From positions 16,104,021 through 16,168,020 of the forward strand of contig BSYO01000014.1 of the NCBI GenBank assembly GCA_033239525.1: a DNA stretch of 64,000 nucleotides, read 5' to 3'. A program made the position numbers and the translations under genes. Of this stretch, positions 34,929-48,137 are shown one piece after another. Each line of letters opens with the position of its first letter. Positions within the stretch are counted from its first letter, which is position 1. The DNA comes from Nepenthes gracilis. Taxonomy: Eukaryota > Streptophyta > Magnoliopsida > Caryophyllales > Nepenthaceae. The notes beneath the pieces were generated by a model. The model saw only the letters and a list, made by a program, of their open reading frames with translations, ran no database searches and was not told the origin of the DNA.

Positions 34929-36769
34929 ATATATATGTATGTATAGATGATAATAAATGTTTTTAGATAATATGAGGTATTTTTTTAGTTCAAATTAAAA
35001 GAAATTTTATTAACTTATTTTTCTAAATTTTAAGCAACTCTCTAAAAAATTATAGATAATTCATATGTGATAATTCATGATACATAAATTCTGTAATTCT
35101 CATTAAGAAAAATAGATAATGACATGGATGATAAATTAATTCTATTATTTTTTAAAAAATATCATATATGAGTTTATAAATTTTTAATATCTAATTTTAT
35201 ATTTTAAAATAATAAAATAATATAATAATTTTAACTATGGCTAGACATTAAATCTTATAAATTCTTACAACTACAATGTCCTGTGCCGACAGTTTGCAGG
35301 ATATTGTGGTGCATTTGGTGCTTCCTTTAAGAGTATTCAAACTATACAATAGCCTTGTTCTTGAGGTCCAACCCAGGAAGTTTTTTAATAAGATTAATGA
35401 TTATATATTTTTAATTTTTTAGCATAATAAATTTGAAATTATTATTATATTATTATTTTATTAAAAAATAACTACTTTTATTTTAATAAGTCAGTCATAA
35501 TAATTAATATACAAATTTTATAAGATTAAATAAAATTCAAATTGAATACTTCCCAAGGATCCAATTAAACAAATGGCTTACCTCTTAGCCATATTTTTTT
35601 TTGTTGTCATGTTGTTGTTTCTGTGCATAAAATTTGGCAGGATTTGTATATATTTTAAACGATAGATATTTCATAAATGTTTTTAAATAATATAATGTAT
35701 ATTTATCTATTTATATATGTATGAATGAGCTTATTAATGGCAAGAGATCAATTATAATTGACATGTATTTTGAATTTGACCTATTATTTAATTATGTTGG
35801 ATTGGACTCTCAAATATCTGAATACAGATCTTATACATCATAATAATTAATAAGATGTGAGAGAATATAAAACTCACTTTTTAAAATATTTTTCAGGTCA
35901 AGTAAAAAATATTTTAACGAGGATAAAAGATAAAGACAAATTGGGGATGAGTTATAGAGTAAGATATTGATTTAGTAAGAGAGTTTGGCTCCGTGATCTT
36001 AAAGTAAGAGAGTTTGCGTTTTTGCTTCCAACTTCAATCTCCATTTGATCGGAAGAAGCTTGTGTACTTATAATATTGATGTTAGTTAACCTATCTTTCT
36101 AGAATTGATATAATTGTTTAATCAAAACGTTACATTTATTAAGATTCAACCATCACCCAAGTTTCATAACCATCATATCTTAAATTGTTATTTATGGCTA
36201 CTATTATTTACTTAATGTAATAAATTATCACTGATTTTTAAAAATATTTATCGAAATTGAATATCAAATTTATTCTTTTGACGGACTATTAATCGCCTCA
36301 ATTTTTAATTTTTCTAGCCGTTTGATCATTCGGTTGATTAGTAGGCTATATGTTTGGACAGATTTCTTATTCAATTTTGTTCGAGTTAAACAATTTGGTT
36401 ACTTAATAGTCATCTATATACTTATAATTTATGGGTTTTGTATTTAATCGGATTAAATCGACCTTATTTTTTACCATACCCAACAAAAACATTTTTAAAA
36501 TTATTGTAAAATTTGTCTTAACTGGTCAACCTCACAAAAATTGACAAGTATAATACAATAAATCATCCAATGATAAAATTTAAATACTTTTTTAATTAAA
36601 AAACAAGAACCCTAGTTGGGAGAAATTCTTCTATCATACACAGCCACATGCATCATTCAAATTACATCTAATTAAAAGCTTTCGTAAATTATCATGGCAG
36701 AATTTCTCCCTTGTTTTATTCGACGACATTCTGGCTGTAAAATTAAATTAAATGACTCAATGTAATTAA
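34929..36769. other. AT-rich intergenic DNA with an old dispersed repeat
   Basis: No gene is seen. The part from about 35800 to 36560 is diverged but co-linear with about 47500-48050 (see that repeat). Confidence 0.5.
35800..36560 (+). repeat. Dispersed repeat, copy A
   Basis: Shared, ordered words with copy B include CATAATAATTAATAA, CCTCAATTTTTAATTTTTCT, TTTAGCC/CTAGCCGTT, and TATAATTTATGGGTTTTGTA followed by GGATTAAAT. Copies are strongly diverged, with insertions and deletions. The class is unknown. Confidence 0.5.
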
Positions 36770-37261
36770 TCACATAGCTGACACCGGCAGCGCCACCTCA
36801 GCGGCGGGATCAAGGGAGCCGGCACTAGCGGTGGAGCTACGGTTGCGATGATAATCGTCCGATGAGGACGACTTCTTGATGAACTCTATGCAATCTGCCA
36901 TCGCCTCGATGTGGAGCGGATCGTGCAGTTGATAATTGTACGATCTCCGCATGTGGTGGTGGTCATCAGGAGACGACCACCCAGCTCTTGGATGATGGTT
37001 TACGTTCTTGGACAGAGCAGTCTGAAGCATGATTATGCGAAACACGGCCTCTCGAAATCGCTCCAGGAGCGACGCAGGCGGTGGTCGGCTGTTGGCAGGG
37101 GTGGCGGTGAATGTGACTGTTGCGGCGGCGCTGGGGGTGGGGGAGGAGACAGTGGCGGTGGCAGCAGCCGCAGCAAGAGCGTTGATTTTGACTGGTAGGG
37201 GGAGGCAGAGGTACTGTGTCCTCATGGTTCTTCTTCTTCTTCTTACTTTTGGTTGTTCCAT
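36770..37261 (-). CDS. Small basic protein with DCIEFI motif, josephin-like family, 163 aa
   Basis: This is a single uninterrupted frame in a GC-rich island, with a TATA box about 65 bases upstream of the ATG. The start is MEQPKVRRRRRTMRTQYLCL, strongly basic. An A/T/P-rich low-complexity stretch follows (residues about 30-58), and then LLERFREAVFRIIMLQTALS, a likely amphipathic helix. Next is a His-rich part. The C-terminal block HIEAMADCIEFIKKSSSSDD follows, and the protein ends VALPVSAM. The pattern HxEAxxDCIEFIxxSS is shared by small plant proteins often labelled josephin-like, which lack the josephin protease domain. The function is unknown. No signal peptide or membrane span is evident. 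The Ala/Thr runs are encoded by GCN/ACN repeats that also create long mirror frames on the other strand. Confidence 0.82.
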   Translation of the reverse strand: MEQPKVRRRRRTMRTQYLCLPLPVKINALAAAAATATVSSPTPSAAATVTFTATPANSRPPPASLLERFREAVFRIIMLQTALSKNVNHHPRAGWSSPDDHHHMRRSYNYQLHDPLHIEAMADCIEFIKKSSSSDDYHRNRSSTASAGSLDPAAEVALPVSAM

Positions 37262-37326
37262 TGAGTCAACTCAGTGTAGTCAGAAAGGACAAAGGAATCT
37301 ATGACAATACAACTCCACCCCCTCCC

Positions 37327-37335
37327 TATATATAA
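37327..37335 (-). promoter_or_regulatory. TATA box of the 163-aa gene
   Basis: The minus strand reads TTATATATA about 65 bases upstream of the ATG at 37261, a usual plant spacing allowing a leader of about 30-35 bases. Confidence 0.65.
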
Positions 37336-37384
37336 CATAATTCGGGACACCCTTTAATCATTTTTTTAATTATTAGATAAATCT

Positions 37385-37413
37385 TTATTTATTTATTTAT
37401 TTATTTATTTATT
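37385..37413. repeat. (TTTA)n microsatellite
   Basis: About seven TTTA units. Confidence 0.9.
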
Positions 37414-37933
37414 ATTAACATTATTTAAATAAATTAATATAAATTAACAAATAAAATGTTACATTTATTGATATTATTCTAAAAATTACTTAAAACATCT
37501 CCTTGCTACTACTAATAAAATTCATTGGCTTAAATGGTTCATCGTTAAAACTTGGCGTGGTAGCTGTGAACTTGCCTACTGCCTAAATAACATATGCAAA
37601 TGTGAATAAATTATTTTTATTATGAAATTTGGTTAAATTTTGAGTATAATATCTTACTTAAAAAGATCGTATATCAAATAAGTCTAAATATATAAGACAA
37701 AAAATTAAACTCATAATTATAGAACCAAGTACAATATCTCATATCTCTTTTATTAGTTATATTAAACCACATAATTAATTAAAAAAAAGTTCAGAAATTA
37801 AATTTACACATATAATACTTTATATCTTCATCAAAATCCTATAAAATTTTGAATCAATTGAATTGAATCAGTTGAACAGTTCAATTTTGACCGGATCTAC
37901 TTTCATACAATAAATTAGATTTATATATGTCCT

Positions 37934-38109
37934 TATGGTAGAATTTCTAATATCTTTATCTATAAAATTTATAAATTAAATTTAGCCTATATTAAAGTAG
38001 AGGGCTTAAAAAAGGTTACCCTATGGTAAATCTCTAATACCTATATCTATAAACATTGTAAATTAAATTTGGCCTATATCAAAATAGAGGGCTTAAAAAA
38101 GGTTACCCA
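37934..38109. repeat. 88-bp tandem duplication
   Basis: Units start at 37934 and 38022, both TATGGTA, and run through GCCTATAT and GAGGGCTTAAAAAAGGTTAC. The two copies are very similar, with scattered substitutions. Confidence 0.92.
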
Positions 38110-39568
38110 TATATGGCGATCACGGCCGAGTTGGTAGGTATGAGATTGAGTTTGAGTCAGAGTCCTGTGGTTACCGAGTTAGGTGATTTTTCTCTCCGCA
38201 TCAATTGTCCTTCTAAGAAAAAGCATTTTTAAAATCTAAATTATGGTGATGTAAAACATTGAAGATATAAATAATAGCATGGCTCATAAAATTAATGTAG
38301 ATTAGTTAAAATAGAGAACTTTATCGATTTGTTTTATAAATTCAGATATGACTGTGAAATTAAAAGAAAAATTATATAAGACGATTATCATATTCGCTAT
38401 ATTGTATGAATTAGAATATTAAACAATCAAACACAAAATATTTAAAAATTAATCACTATAGAGATGAATTTATTAAGATAGATAAGTAAAATCACACTAA
38501 AAGATAAGATGATTAATAATAATATTCATAAATATTAAGAACTGATACCTGTAGAAAATAAGATATAAAAAAAAATTAAGATGATTTTGACCATTAAAAT
38601 ATGGATTAAAAAAGTACATACAAAAAAATACGAGTTAAATTTTTATTGATAGAAAAAAGTAAGCAATAAATTTAAAAAAATATCGAGTAACACGAAAAAA
38701 TGATTAATAATTATTTATATTCTCAAAAAATATTATACTAAATAAAATAAAATAATAAAAATAAGTTTATATAGTTGAATTTACTTAGTATGACACAAGA
38801 CTTTATTATTAATATTGTTGTATGTTAAGTTGATCCTTAATTAAACAGTATAATGTGCTCTATTATAATATATATATATATATATTTGGCATAATAAGTG
38901 ACCTTTTATTTTCAAAGGCTAAGCCAGGCTTGCAATATTCAGCTGTGTTTCTGATTTTCCGGGTTTTGCTATTCTAATATTATTACAATATTCACAGGAA
39001 AAGCAATCAACGGCCCAGATCTGGCAAGAAAATCAGGGAATTCTTGGCAAAAGATAAGCCACGATATCAGCTGAATATAAGAGTTCAACTTGATCAATTG
39101 CATGAAAAAAAAAGAAAAGAAAAAGAAATTATGTTCATGTAATTTGATATGGTTACTATATAAAACAAGAGGATTTGTATTTAAATTAGGCAAAATCGTG
39201 CCATCAACGGCCCCAAATGCTTATAATTTGAAATAATCGTGTTATATTTCATATTGATATAATAACTCGAGCAAAGTTCGCTATAATTCTATTATAAAAT
39301 AACACAATAAAGATACTCATATTCATCTAAATTTTATTTAATAAATTTATAATAAGTCGCATATCATAAATGTATCTTATTGTATCGTATTAATACGTTA
39401 AATATATCATATTCTATCAGAATATGAAATGTTTGTAGAATAAGCTATGTATCTTGCCATATTTATTTAATTAGTAAATCATATTCATATTTAATTTATT
39501 AACATAATTATTAATCATACTGTGCGATATTTGTTATTTTTTTAAGTAATTAAAATGATTTACAAAGT

Positions 39569-39642
39569 AGTAACAATAATAATAACAACAATAATAACAA
39601 TAACAATAATAATAACTAATAATAATAATAATAACAATATGT
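39569..39642. repeat. AAT/AAC trinucleotide microsatellite
   Basis: An imperfect run of AAT and AAC units about 74 bases long. Confidence 0.9.
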
Positions 39643-40619
39643 GCGTTTAATGTTAAATTATTACTGCAAAATAATTGAAATTAAAACTAGGATCGAAGTA
39701 CCTTGAAAAAACATATTAATTACAACTTTTTATAAATATTAATTTATTAGTAATCTTTTATACGTTCGAGCCAAATCAAACACATAACGTTAAGATTTGA
39801 ATAAATAAAATTAAATACATAAAATTGGACTTACTTGCAGCCAGTGACAGTGATGCATTTTAGTTTATACGCCATGGCCTGTGGCTCGTACGATGGCTGG
39901 CTATCGGACGCCCGTTAACAAAACATCAGCCGTTATTTATTGAGAGGTCACATGGTTACATGTGGTGGTCGTATTTAAGTATTGATTGGCCTTCAATGCT
40001 AATTCGCTCACGCCTTCACCACCTTCCTATTTAATTCAGCCGCCCATTTGTTCGGGAAAATAAAATCCATTATGATTTTGTTTTAATACGATTTTTATCT
40101 TTTTTTTAAATAATTAATTTAATCACTCTTAAATACAGTTATTTAATTAATATTAAACAGATAAAACCTATTTTCCTCCTCTCTTATTAATATTCTACTT
40201 CTGCTTCATATTTTTGTATTAATAGAGAGGTTTGCCTTAGGATTGAGTGAGAATGAGAAATTAATTAATTTGTTTCAAAGTGTTAGAAAATAATTACTAT
40301 TTGAGTGTTAGAAAGCGTATTCGGTGATTTTCAATTTATGCGACAAATATGACAAATTAAGAATACTAGTGTAGATACAATTTTAACCGAAAACGTGAAC
40401 AGTATATCATTTTAAGAATAGACGGTATATTTGGTATTAGTTTTATTTTTATTGTAATTATTTTATTATCATTTTGCTAAAAAGGGGTGACCCTAATTAT
40501 CAGAATCATAAAAAATTTTATTTTTTACTATATTTTAATTATAATTTTCTTACACCAGGAATTGGAACTATGAGTATTAACTTTTGGATACTCTCATAGC
40601 ATTAGATATTATATAGGAG

Positions 40620-41110
40620 TTCCAAACTGCCGGCAGGCTACTCGCCAAAGATTAGAGTTGACCTCAACTCCAAAAGGACTGGCAACGCCACCCGCACAAA
40701 CTCGATAGTGGAAATGATCTTGAACCGTAAGTTTAAGGACGACGAACACACCATGACTTTGGACAATCTCTCTTTACAGCATAGATCTTGAATCATCATT
40801 TGTCGGCAAAGTTCAAGATCCCAACCCTCGACTTTTATAATGGGAGTATTGAGCCTATAGATCACCTAAATTACTTCAGTATCCATTTGAATCTCCAAGG
40901 GTTGAAGGACGCAACGATGTGCCACTACTTTCTTATTACGTTGAAGGGAGATGCCCGTATCTGATTCCATCGTCTCTTGTCAAATTCAATCCAGGTTTCC
41001 AAGAGCTCATTGATCTCTTCTTGACATAGTACGCTTCTAGTAGCCAGGAAGAGAAGCATCCATTGTGCTTATTAATCATTGTGCATGGAATGCTCAATAC
41101 AATAATTATT
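40620..41110 (+). pseudogene. Gypsy gag fragment
   Basis: From 40809 the frame reads KFKIPTLDFYNGSIEPIDHL, then NLQGLKDATMCHYFLITLKG, then DARI, a stop, and FHRLLSNSIQ. After a frameshift, FQELIDLFL follows. This is the capsid domain of plant gypsy gag (pattern KxPxLxxYDGxxDPxDHL, then Lxxxxx GxARxWFxxLPxxSI, FxELxxxFL). No LTR or pol is found nearby, so it is an isolated fragment on the opposite strand to the large gypsy element. Confidence 0.85.
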
Positions 41111-44100
41111 TTCTCGTTTACTCTAACTATCTTACTTTGAAATCAGGTCCTTCTTGACAGGCTAAAGTAATGAAGCTAATTCATAACGATCACTAGATGT
41201 GGCCTCTTGTCGTGCATATGGGTCTGCAACCAATCATTTGTACATGGCCGAATTATGCTCTAAATAAAAACATTCATGACTCATATTTTTGGAAGTTTGA
41301 TGAGCACAACTCATTCTCAGTTAGGTTCATGTGGCTCGTATTTTTACCATCTCTTTCAGCCATCTCCTAGGCGAAGCTCATGTGGGGAGAGGATACTACC
41401 CTTTCTCATTCATTCATCTTTTAACTTGTGATTTAGGGTAGATTGAGCACCCACCATAAGAAGATAAATATTTGGTGATGAAAAATTAATAACAAATATA
41501 CTTTTATCACAGTTGATAATCAGCATATATGTTATATTGATAGCAATATAATATTTTTACAAAATTAAAAAAAAAAATAATCATTTTATAAAAAAAAACT
41601 AATAATAAGTAATAAAAATAAAAGTGTCAAAAATGAAATTGTCACTAAAAGTTGAAAAACTATCGTAATACTTAAAATTTAAGATGTTGTAGACTCTCAA
41701 CTGCCACAAAAATATCCTACTAAGAACTTTCCACTCATGCAACCCAAAGCTCCATCATCTTGCCTCTCCTTTGCATCATCCAAATCCTGCAGTTTCTCTA
41801 TTTTCTTTTCTTCAAAGGGTTCTCCAACTTTTCAAGGTCAATTTTTTCTCTTCTCTCATATTCGATTAGTTGTTTAGCATTACAATCGACGAATTATTCA
41901 CCAAATTGGCACTTTTACTTCACGCAGCTTTGCTTTTGGTATCTCCTGCTTCTTTTTTTTCATGATATTTTGATTCTTGGTAATACTTTGATTTTAATTA
42001 TGGATATATTTTGACATGCTTTTATGATGGTTTGTGTTTGAAATTTTGGATTTTATTAAATATATTTGATGAGAGTATACTATTTTTTGTTACAATTTTT
42101 TAAAATGAGATTCTAATTGTACAAATTGCTATTCACTTTTAAAAACTGATTTTGATTATACTTATTGCATACTCATCAGCAACATGTAGATTATCATGTT
42201 TGTTCTTGCAATATTTATCCCAAAATGCATCAGAAATTTAGAAGTTAGTACCTCCAATTATGTGATGGTCATTCTAATTTTGAGTTGAATTCTTCTGTGA
42301 GCATACAATAAATTGATTTACACAAGAGTCGATTCTAATATTCCATTAGCCTACAATTGTTACAAAAATTATGAGATCTATTGAATGTTCATATTATACA
42401 CAAATTTCATCATCTATTCATCTACTTACTTGCATCAAATTGGTTCATCATTCTTTTCTGCTCATGGCACCATTGTTGTTAATCAATCAAATCTATATAT
42501 CCTTTGTTCTGAATCCTGAATTCTGTATTAATATCAATTGGGTGATCCTTAAACTGTATTGTTACAACTATTACTAATTTGACATCATCATTACATTGTC
42601 GAGATAAATCTATTAGCAATTAGATTCAATGGTTGTGAAAACATAGGCAACTTGGTTTGTTTGTGGTTTAATGAGAATTGGGGTATGCTTAGTAGTACAC
42701 GGATGGAGTTGGTAAAGACGAATTAATCTTCCATCCAACTCATGAAAGGCTGTTGCTTTAGATAAGATGATGGTTGATTAATTAAGATCGATAGGTAGAA
42801 CACAATTTAGTGAAATTTTACACTGCTTGACCTCATGCTCAATTGCATTGGTCTACATTCAATAAGACACACTTGAAGCCTGGAAAGTAGTAATTTTGCT
42901 TATGTCTGAGACTAAATATGTTAAATTTAACAAGTTATTTGTCTCTTACATTTTTCAATTGGCCTTGACTTGTTTTCGGGGTAACTAGGATAAAATTGAA
43001 CATGGTGTGAGAAAATGTGGAGTTGAACATCCGAGGGCCGGGGGAGAAAGACATGGCAGATAATAGAATTAGATGATATAAGCAACAATGACAGTCATGA
43101 ATGAATGATTGGTTTATGAGTGTCAATTTACTATATATGATATTTTTATTATTTTATAATTCATATTTTTCTGACTTTTTAGAGTGAAGGAAAGAAAAAG
43201 GAAAAAGAAGAAAATAGAAATGAAGAAAAAGAAAAAAAATTTAGAGCTAAAATTTTAAAAATTGTTTGAATTTAATTCAAATCAAGTGAATTTAAGCCTA
43301 TTTCTTCGTTTTTATTGCTAAAATTTGAGTTTTTTTCTTATACTTTTCTAAAACTTGAGAATTGATGCTTCCTAATTGCAATCAAGCATTCATTTGTATT
43401 CTCTTTGATATTTACTTTGCATACATGTCCTTTTTTTTTATAAGTTTTCTCAAATTTTAAAATATATTATCCTTATTTTGTGAAAATATATTAAAATTTT
43501 CTGATAAGTCCTAAAATTTTAAAGTTTAAAGATAAATATCTTGTTATATGTTGTTATTTTTGGCAAAGACTTCAAGAATATTTTTACATGTCCTAGTAAC
43601 AAATTTATATTTAATTATTAAATTTTTTAGTGATAAATTTATAACTAATATTGACAAAATATTTTATCACAAAAAATGTTATAGTGACCATGGATAGACT
43701 CCCTTTTGTGGCTCCCAGTTTTTTCTGTGTTTTTTATTGAGATCACTTTAAAAGTTATTGACATCTTTTCTTTATGTATAGTCATTTTATCTATTTAGAT
43801 GTGTATTTATAATAAAATAGAGTAATTTGACTGTCCCTTTCTTAGAACCTTGTTATTGGTTGGGCCTCGATCAACCGAAGTGGCAAAGGACTTATAAAAA
43901 AAAAGCATATAGTTCTACACTTGAGGCAATCATCTATAGCATCTAGCATTGCAAGAACAAATTTATTTTTAAATATCATTTCATTAAAATCTTGGAGGAT
44001 CTTAGAGCAATCATTTGGAGCTCAATTATGATTAAATTAGCAAACTTTGTTGAAAGATAATATGGATATTAACCCTACCACCTCTAAGCAATGGGCTTTG

Positions 44101-45140
44101 GAATTAGTGCCAGTCTAAGGTTACCATTTTTGGTTTAATCTTGCTATTTTTTTTTAACTTGTTATGTCTTTTTTTGTTAACTGATCTTTTTTCTTTATGT
44201 TTTTTATTTTATCTTTTAATTGTTTGACAGGTTCACAAAATTATTTTCTTTTGCACGAGAGCCTTTACCTACATTATTTTGCAGCCCATGTTGATTGGCA
44301 TTTCATATATAGATTTGATTCTAATATAAATATTTACCCAAAAAAATAATTGCTTTCTTACAATTAAATACTTTATTAAATTATTTTTACGAAACATTCA
44401 CCTTACATTTTACCCAATTTATTTCAACGCCACCAAATGAGGGGACAACGAAATGAGCTTCGTAGAATATATTCGATCCAACAAAAGTTTCACCCAAACC
44501 CAATAGATTCTTTATATTTTATGTTGGTTTAATAAAATTGTATCGTATGTAGATTGTTTTATATTAGTTAAGTAATGAGATGACATTATATTTATTCTTC
44601 ATACATTGTGCTTTTTCATGGGTATGGCTATGGCTATGTAAAACAGGGGTAGACATCAGATGGGCTTTACACTTTACCCAAAGTTAGTAATACTTCAAAC
44701 TTAAATAAGACTAATCCTGAAATTCAATAATGATGTTGTCCATGAGTATTTATATAAGCATCTCGATATAGTACCATGACTACCTCACCAATAGTAAGCT
44801 ATATAGTGGAGTGGATTATCACATATTGGTTTAATAAATAAGTGATATTTTATTTGTCTGTAGGTTATTTTTTTTTTCTCTTTAAGAAATTTTTTTAAGG
44901 ATAAAATCATATGTGACCGAATTAGCAATCAGATATATACCACATATTTTGTTAAAGTGGAAAATACTTTCAATGGGAATGGACTAAAATTCCAAACTCA
45001 ACAAATTGTAACTTCGTCAAAATTCATTCCCAAAAACTTGCAATTTCTTTCTTAGGAAAATGCAATTGGCATAGAAGTGTGATTAAATAATAGTAGGAGT
45101 GGTTGTATTTTTGTTTTTGTACTTTTGAAGCATGACATTA
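41111..45140. other. Gene-poor AT-rich DNA
   Basis: No gene is supported. The region 41700-42600 is somewhat less AT-biased and C/T-rich, with a leader-like look, but its frames (41760-42014, 42371-42577) are hydrophobic chance frames without recognisable content and no exon chain follows. A, T and GAAA-rich simple sequence occurs near 43190-43240. Confidence 0.45.
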
Positions 45141-45147
45141 TCAGTCC

Positions 45148-45333
45148 ACTGCCAACTGTCGAGAATGGGAATCCTATAATGTAAAGTATGTGCTTCATAT
45201 TTTCTTTTTTCTTTTAGCTAATTTTTTCTTTTTTAAATATAAATTTTATTAAAAAAATTATTAAAAAAATAAAAAAATACGAAACACATACTTCACGTTA
45301 TAGAATCCTGTCTTCTGCCAGCTGCCTCTGGCA
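45148..45333. mobile_element. MITE-like element with long terminal inverted repeats
   Basis: The left arm reads AATCCTATAATGTAAAGTAT then GTGCTTCATATTTT. The right arm, reverse-complemented, reads GATTCTATAACGTGAAGTAT then GTGTTTCGTATTTT. Outside these, weaker matches (GCCAACTGTCGAGAA versus GGCAGCTGGCAGAAG) extend the arms. The centre is A/T-rich. There is no coding capacity. No certain target duplication was found. Confidence 0.62.
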
Positions 45334-45728
45334 TAGCCATTGGCGTGGGTCACTCCTGTTGTAAGCACTGGCCACACCCATCAGCGTCGGTTATTTCAAC
45401 TGTTATGATGTATAACATTAGAATTACAGTTTCTTAATTATTAAATTTTTATTTTTAAAATAAAATAACTATTTCCTACTTAAATTAAATAATATAGCAA
45501 TTATTCTCACTTTATTTCTAATAATTCTTACTTTTAAATAATATTTATTCTATTTAATTTTATTCTCTTATACCAACTAAACATGTTTTTTTTTTTTAAA
45601 TAACGCTTACCTGGACTCAAAACTATAATCAAAATTGAAAAACACATACTTTTAATAATTATTGGACACCCACATAAATAATATATTTGACCTTTAAGAA
45701 TGTTCAAGCCTCCATAATACATATAAAT

Positions 45729-46045
45729 GATGAAGAGGTATTACGAATTGACAGAAATTTTATCTTTTAAAAAGATAGAGAAATTTATTCTTTTTATCTT
45801 AATTATTAATTTTTAAATAGATAGATAATGAAAAGGCGTTATAGATTGACGAGGATTTCATCTTTCAAAGAGATAAAAAAATTCCTTCTTTCTATCTTAA
45901 TTATTTATTTTTAAATGGATGATTGCAATCAAATTATTTTAAAATAACTAATTTTTTTTATATTTTAAAAATAATTAAATTATAATTATCTATTTAAAAA
46001 TAAATCACTAAGATATAAAGAATAAATTTTTTCATCTCTACAAAA
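45729..46045. repeat. 98-bp direct duplication followed by an inverted third copy
   Basis: Copy 1 (from about 45729) and copy 2 (from about 45827) share ATGAAGAGG/ATGAAAAGG, ATTTCATCTTT, AGATA, ATCTTAATTATT and ATTTTTAAATAGAT. A third partial copy at about 45965-46042 is inverted (TTTAAAAATAAATCA-TAAGAT, then AATTTTTTCATCTCT). The transcript could fold into a long hairpin. Confidence 0.6.
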
Positions 46046-48137
46046 AGGCAGAGCTCCCCCAAATCCATTGTGTTACCCTAATCACTCGTTCATCCTCTTT
46101 CGGTTGAGTCCACCCATCACAAATGTGCATCCAAATTTACACTACAACCTTTTCCAACATAGATTGATTAGTTTACCAAATCTATAAAAATGATTTTAAT
46201 GTGGCTACAACAAATTCTATTATTCTATGACACTTGATTATGTCACCATTGTTAAAAAATTGTCACCAAATTATTCAATTGTGGAGCAAAAATTTGTCAC
46301 TAGATTTTTCTATAAGTTCATGACTAAGTCATTAAGGACAAAAAATTATTACCAAATTATTAGTATATATAAATAAATAAGATTTTATGTTATTATAATA
46401 TCTAAAAAATATTTACTGATTTTTTTTATTTTTTATTAAATAATTTAGACCCTATAATAAGTCCCATAATTGAAGGTTTTTTTATATTGGGTTATTTGAG
46501 ATTTGATTTATTGATGAAAGAGAAATCCTCCCAAATTGATTGAGAAATCAAATAATTAGTTAAAACTTGGAAATTGAAAATGAATGCTGTGCTCCCCTTG
46601 AAAAATATTCTAATTTTTTGAATTAAATTAAATTAATTATTATATGTAACTTGAGTTAATTGTATTTTATGTAGCCTTCAGCTTTCAGGCCTCAGCTAAT
46701 TCAGTTCCATCTTCAAGGCATCATCTTCACGACGGCTGATTTCCTTCACCTGTTCCTTTAATTCGTTGATGAAGCATTAAGTGGTCCATTTATATTAATA
46801 ACTCTCCCATTATTGAGCCCTATTATTCTCGTTGAGGCTTTCGATGGTAATGAATGGTAAAGGCAATTGATGAAATTGCCTATAAATTTTAACAATCGGT
46901 TTTGTCTCTACATCTCACTCTTACATATACACCATTTAAATAAAACGAGGCCCGTGTTCTCAAAACGCATTATCAAATCGGTCTAAAAAAATAGAAAGGA
47001 GATGGTACATTATATGATATACACGATCCTTAATTTCACTTTTGTGGTTGATTATACCACATAAAATACTAACATTTAAAATTAAATCAAATCAAATCTC
47101 ACAATATTTTTTGTAATATAATTAGGGACAATGGTGTGTCAAGTAAGCAAATTATCAAATGTTACTTATAAAAGTGTCGCTGTGAAATTGAGACTACCAC
47201 ATTATATTGTAACTAGTGCCGACTAGCAATTTCGATGTAATATTTTGATAATGTATTTTTACATTTATAAAATTATCTCAATTTCAATAATAAACCACAT
47301 AAATTATTAAAATTAGTTATTATTCTTTTAAATGTCAAAATAAAATTAATTATTTTATCTTGAAAAATATGATGAAACTGTTATGACATAGGGAAAAAAA
47401 ATAATGAATTAATTACCAAAATAAACAAATAATTATTTTAATAAACATATATAATGTCTATAATTATAATAAAATTGATGCATACATGGAATTTAAATTA
47501 TCTATTAAATACATTAGATCAGATCTTTAAACCATATAATCTGAATCTTACGCACTATAATAATTAATAATAAGTAAAATGATACAATATTCGATTTTCA
47601 AAATATTATTTAATACATAGGTTAGAAGCTTTTTAGCCATTCGTATGGCTTTCTAAAAGTGGCGTAATTATTCCTTAATTATAGTATTACACTGATTATC
47701 TAAGATTTATAACCATTTGATATTTAGTGGGTATAAATATCTGTTTAATATAACTACTTATCTTTCTGTTCAAGTAACTATTTATCAAAATTTAATACAT
47801 GATTTAACTTTCTACTAAAATATTATATGCCTCAATATTTAGTATTTTTAGCCATTCAAAAGGTCGAGTGTCTAAACAAATTTTTAGTTATTCTCTATCC
47901 CAAGTTAAAATAATTTAATTGCTTTTTATCCCATTATGAGTTTATAATTTATGGTTCTTGTATTTTAATGGGTTGAATTAATTTTATTTTAGATTGTTCT
48001 AATAAAAATAAAAAAATAAAAATTTAAGTAGATTGATCAATGTAAAAAAAATATATCGCCATCTAAAAAATTTAAAATGTCAGAAAATTTAAGAGAGATG
48101 AAAGAAAGCATGCTGTTAATATAATTTAACTGTTATT
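46046..48137. other. AT-rich DNA upstream of the AP-2 sigma gene
   Basis: No gene was recognised. A less AT-rich patch at 46670-46860 has no assignable function. It includes dispersed repeat copy B. The promoter of the next gene must lie near the 3' end of this stretch. Confidence 0.5.
47490..48060 (+). repeat. Dispersed repeat, copy B
   Basis: Diverged, co-linear partner of 35800-36560. Shared ordered words include ATAATAATTAATAA, CCTCAATATTTAGTATTTTT followed by AGCCATT, and TATAATTTATGGTTCTTGTA followed by GGGTTGAATT. Confidence 0.5.

Larger units (their letters stand above)
37336..40619. other. Gene-poor AT-rich DNA with local repeats
   Basis: It holds microsatellites, an 88-bp tandem duplication (37934-38109) and a less AT-rich patch at 39830-40060 whose role is unknown. 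No gene was recognised. Confidence 0.5.

Noticed and set aside
36911..37304. Plus-strand frames rich in Gly/Arg and Ala/Val opposite the 163-aa gene
   Set aside because: They mirror the Ala/Thr-rich codon repeats of the minus-strand gene, lack recognised content and have no promoter signal.
38108..38200. tRNA-like GGCCGAGTTGGTAGG (box A-like)
   Set aside because: No acceptor stem or proper box B could be built; only a fragment of similarity, perhaps a SINE head.
41760..42014. 84-residue hydrophobic frame
   Set aside because: F/L/S-rich frame from a C/T-rich stretch; no exon chain or known domain.
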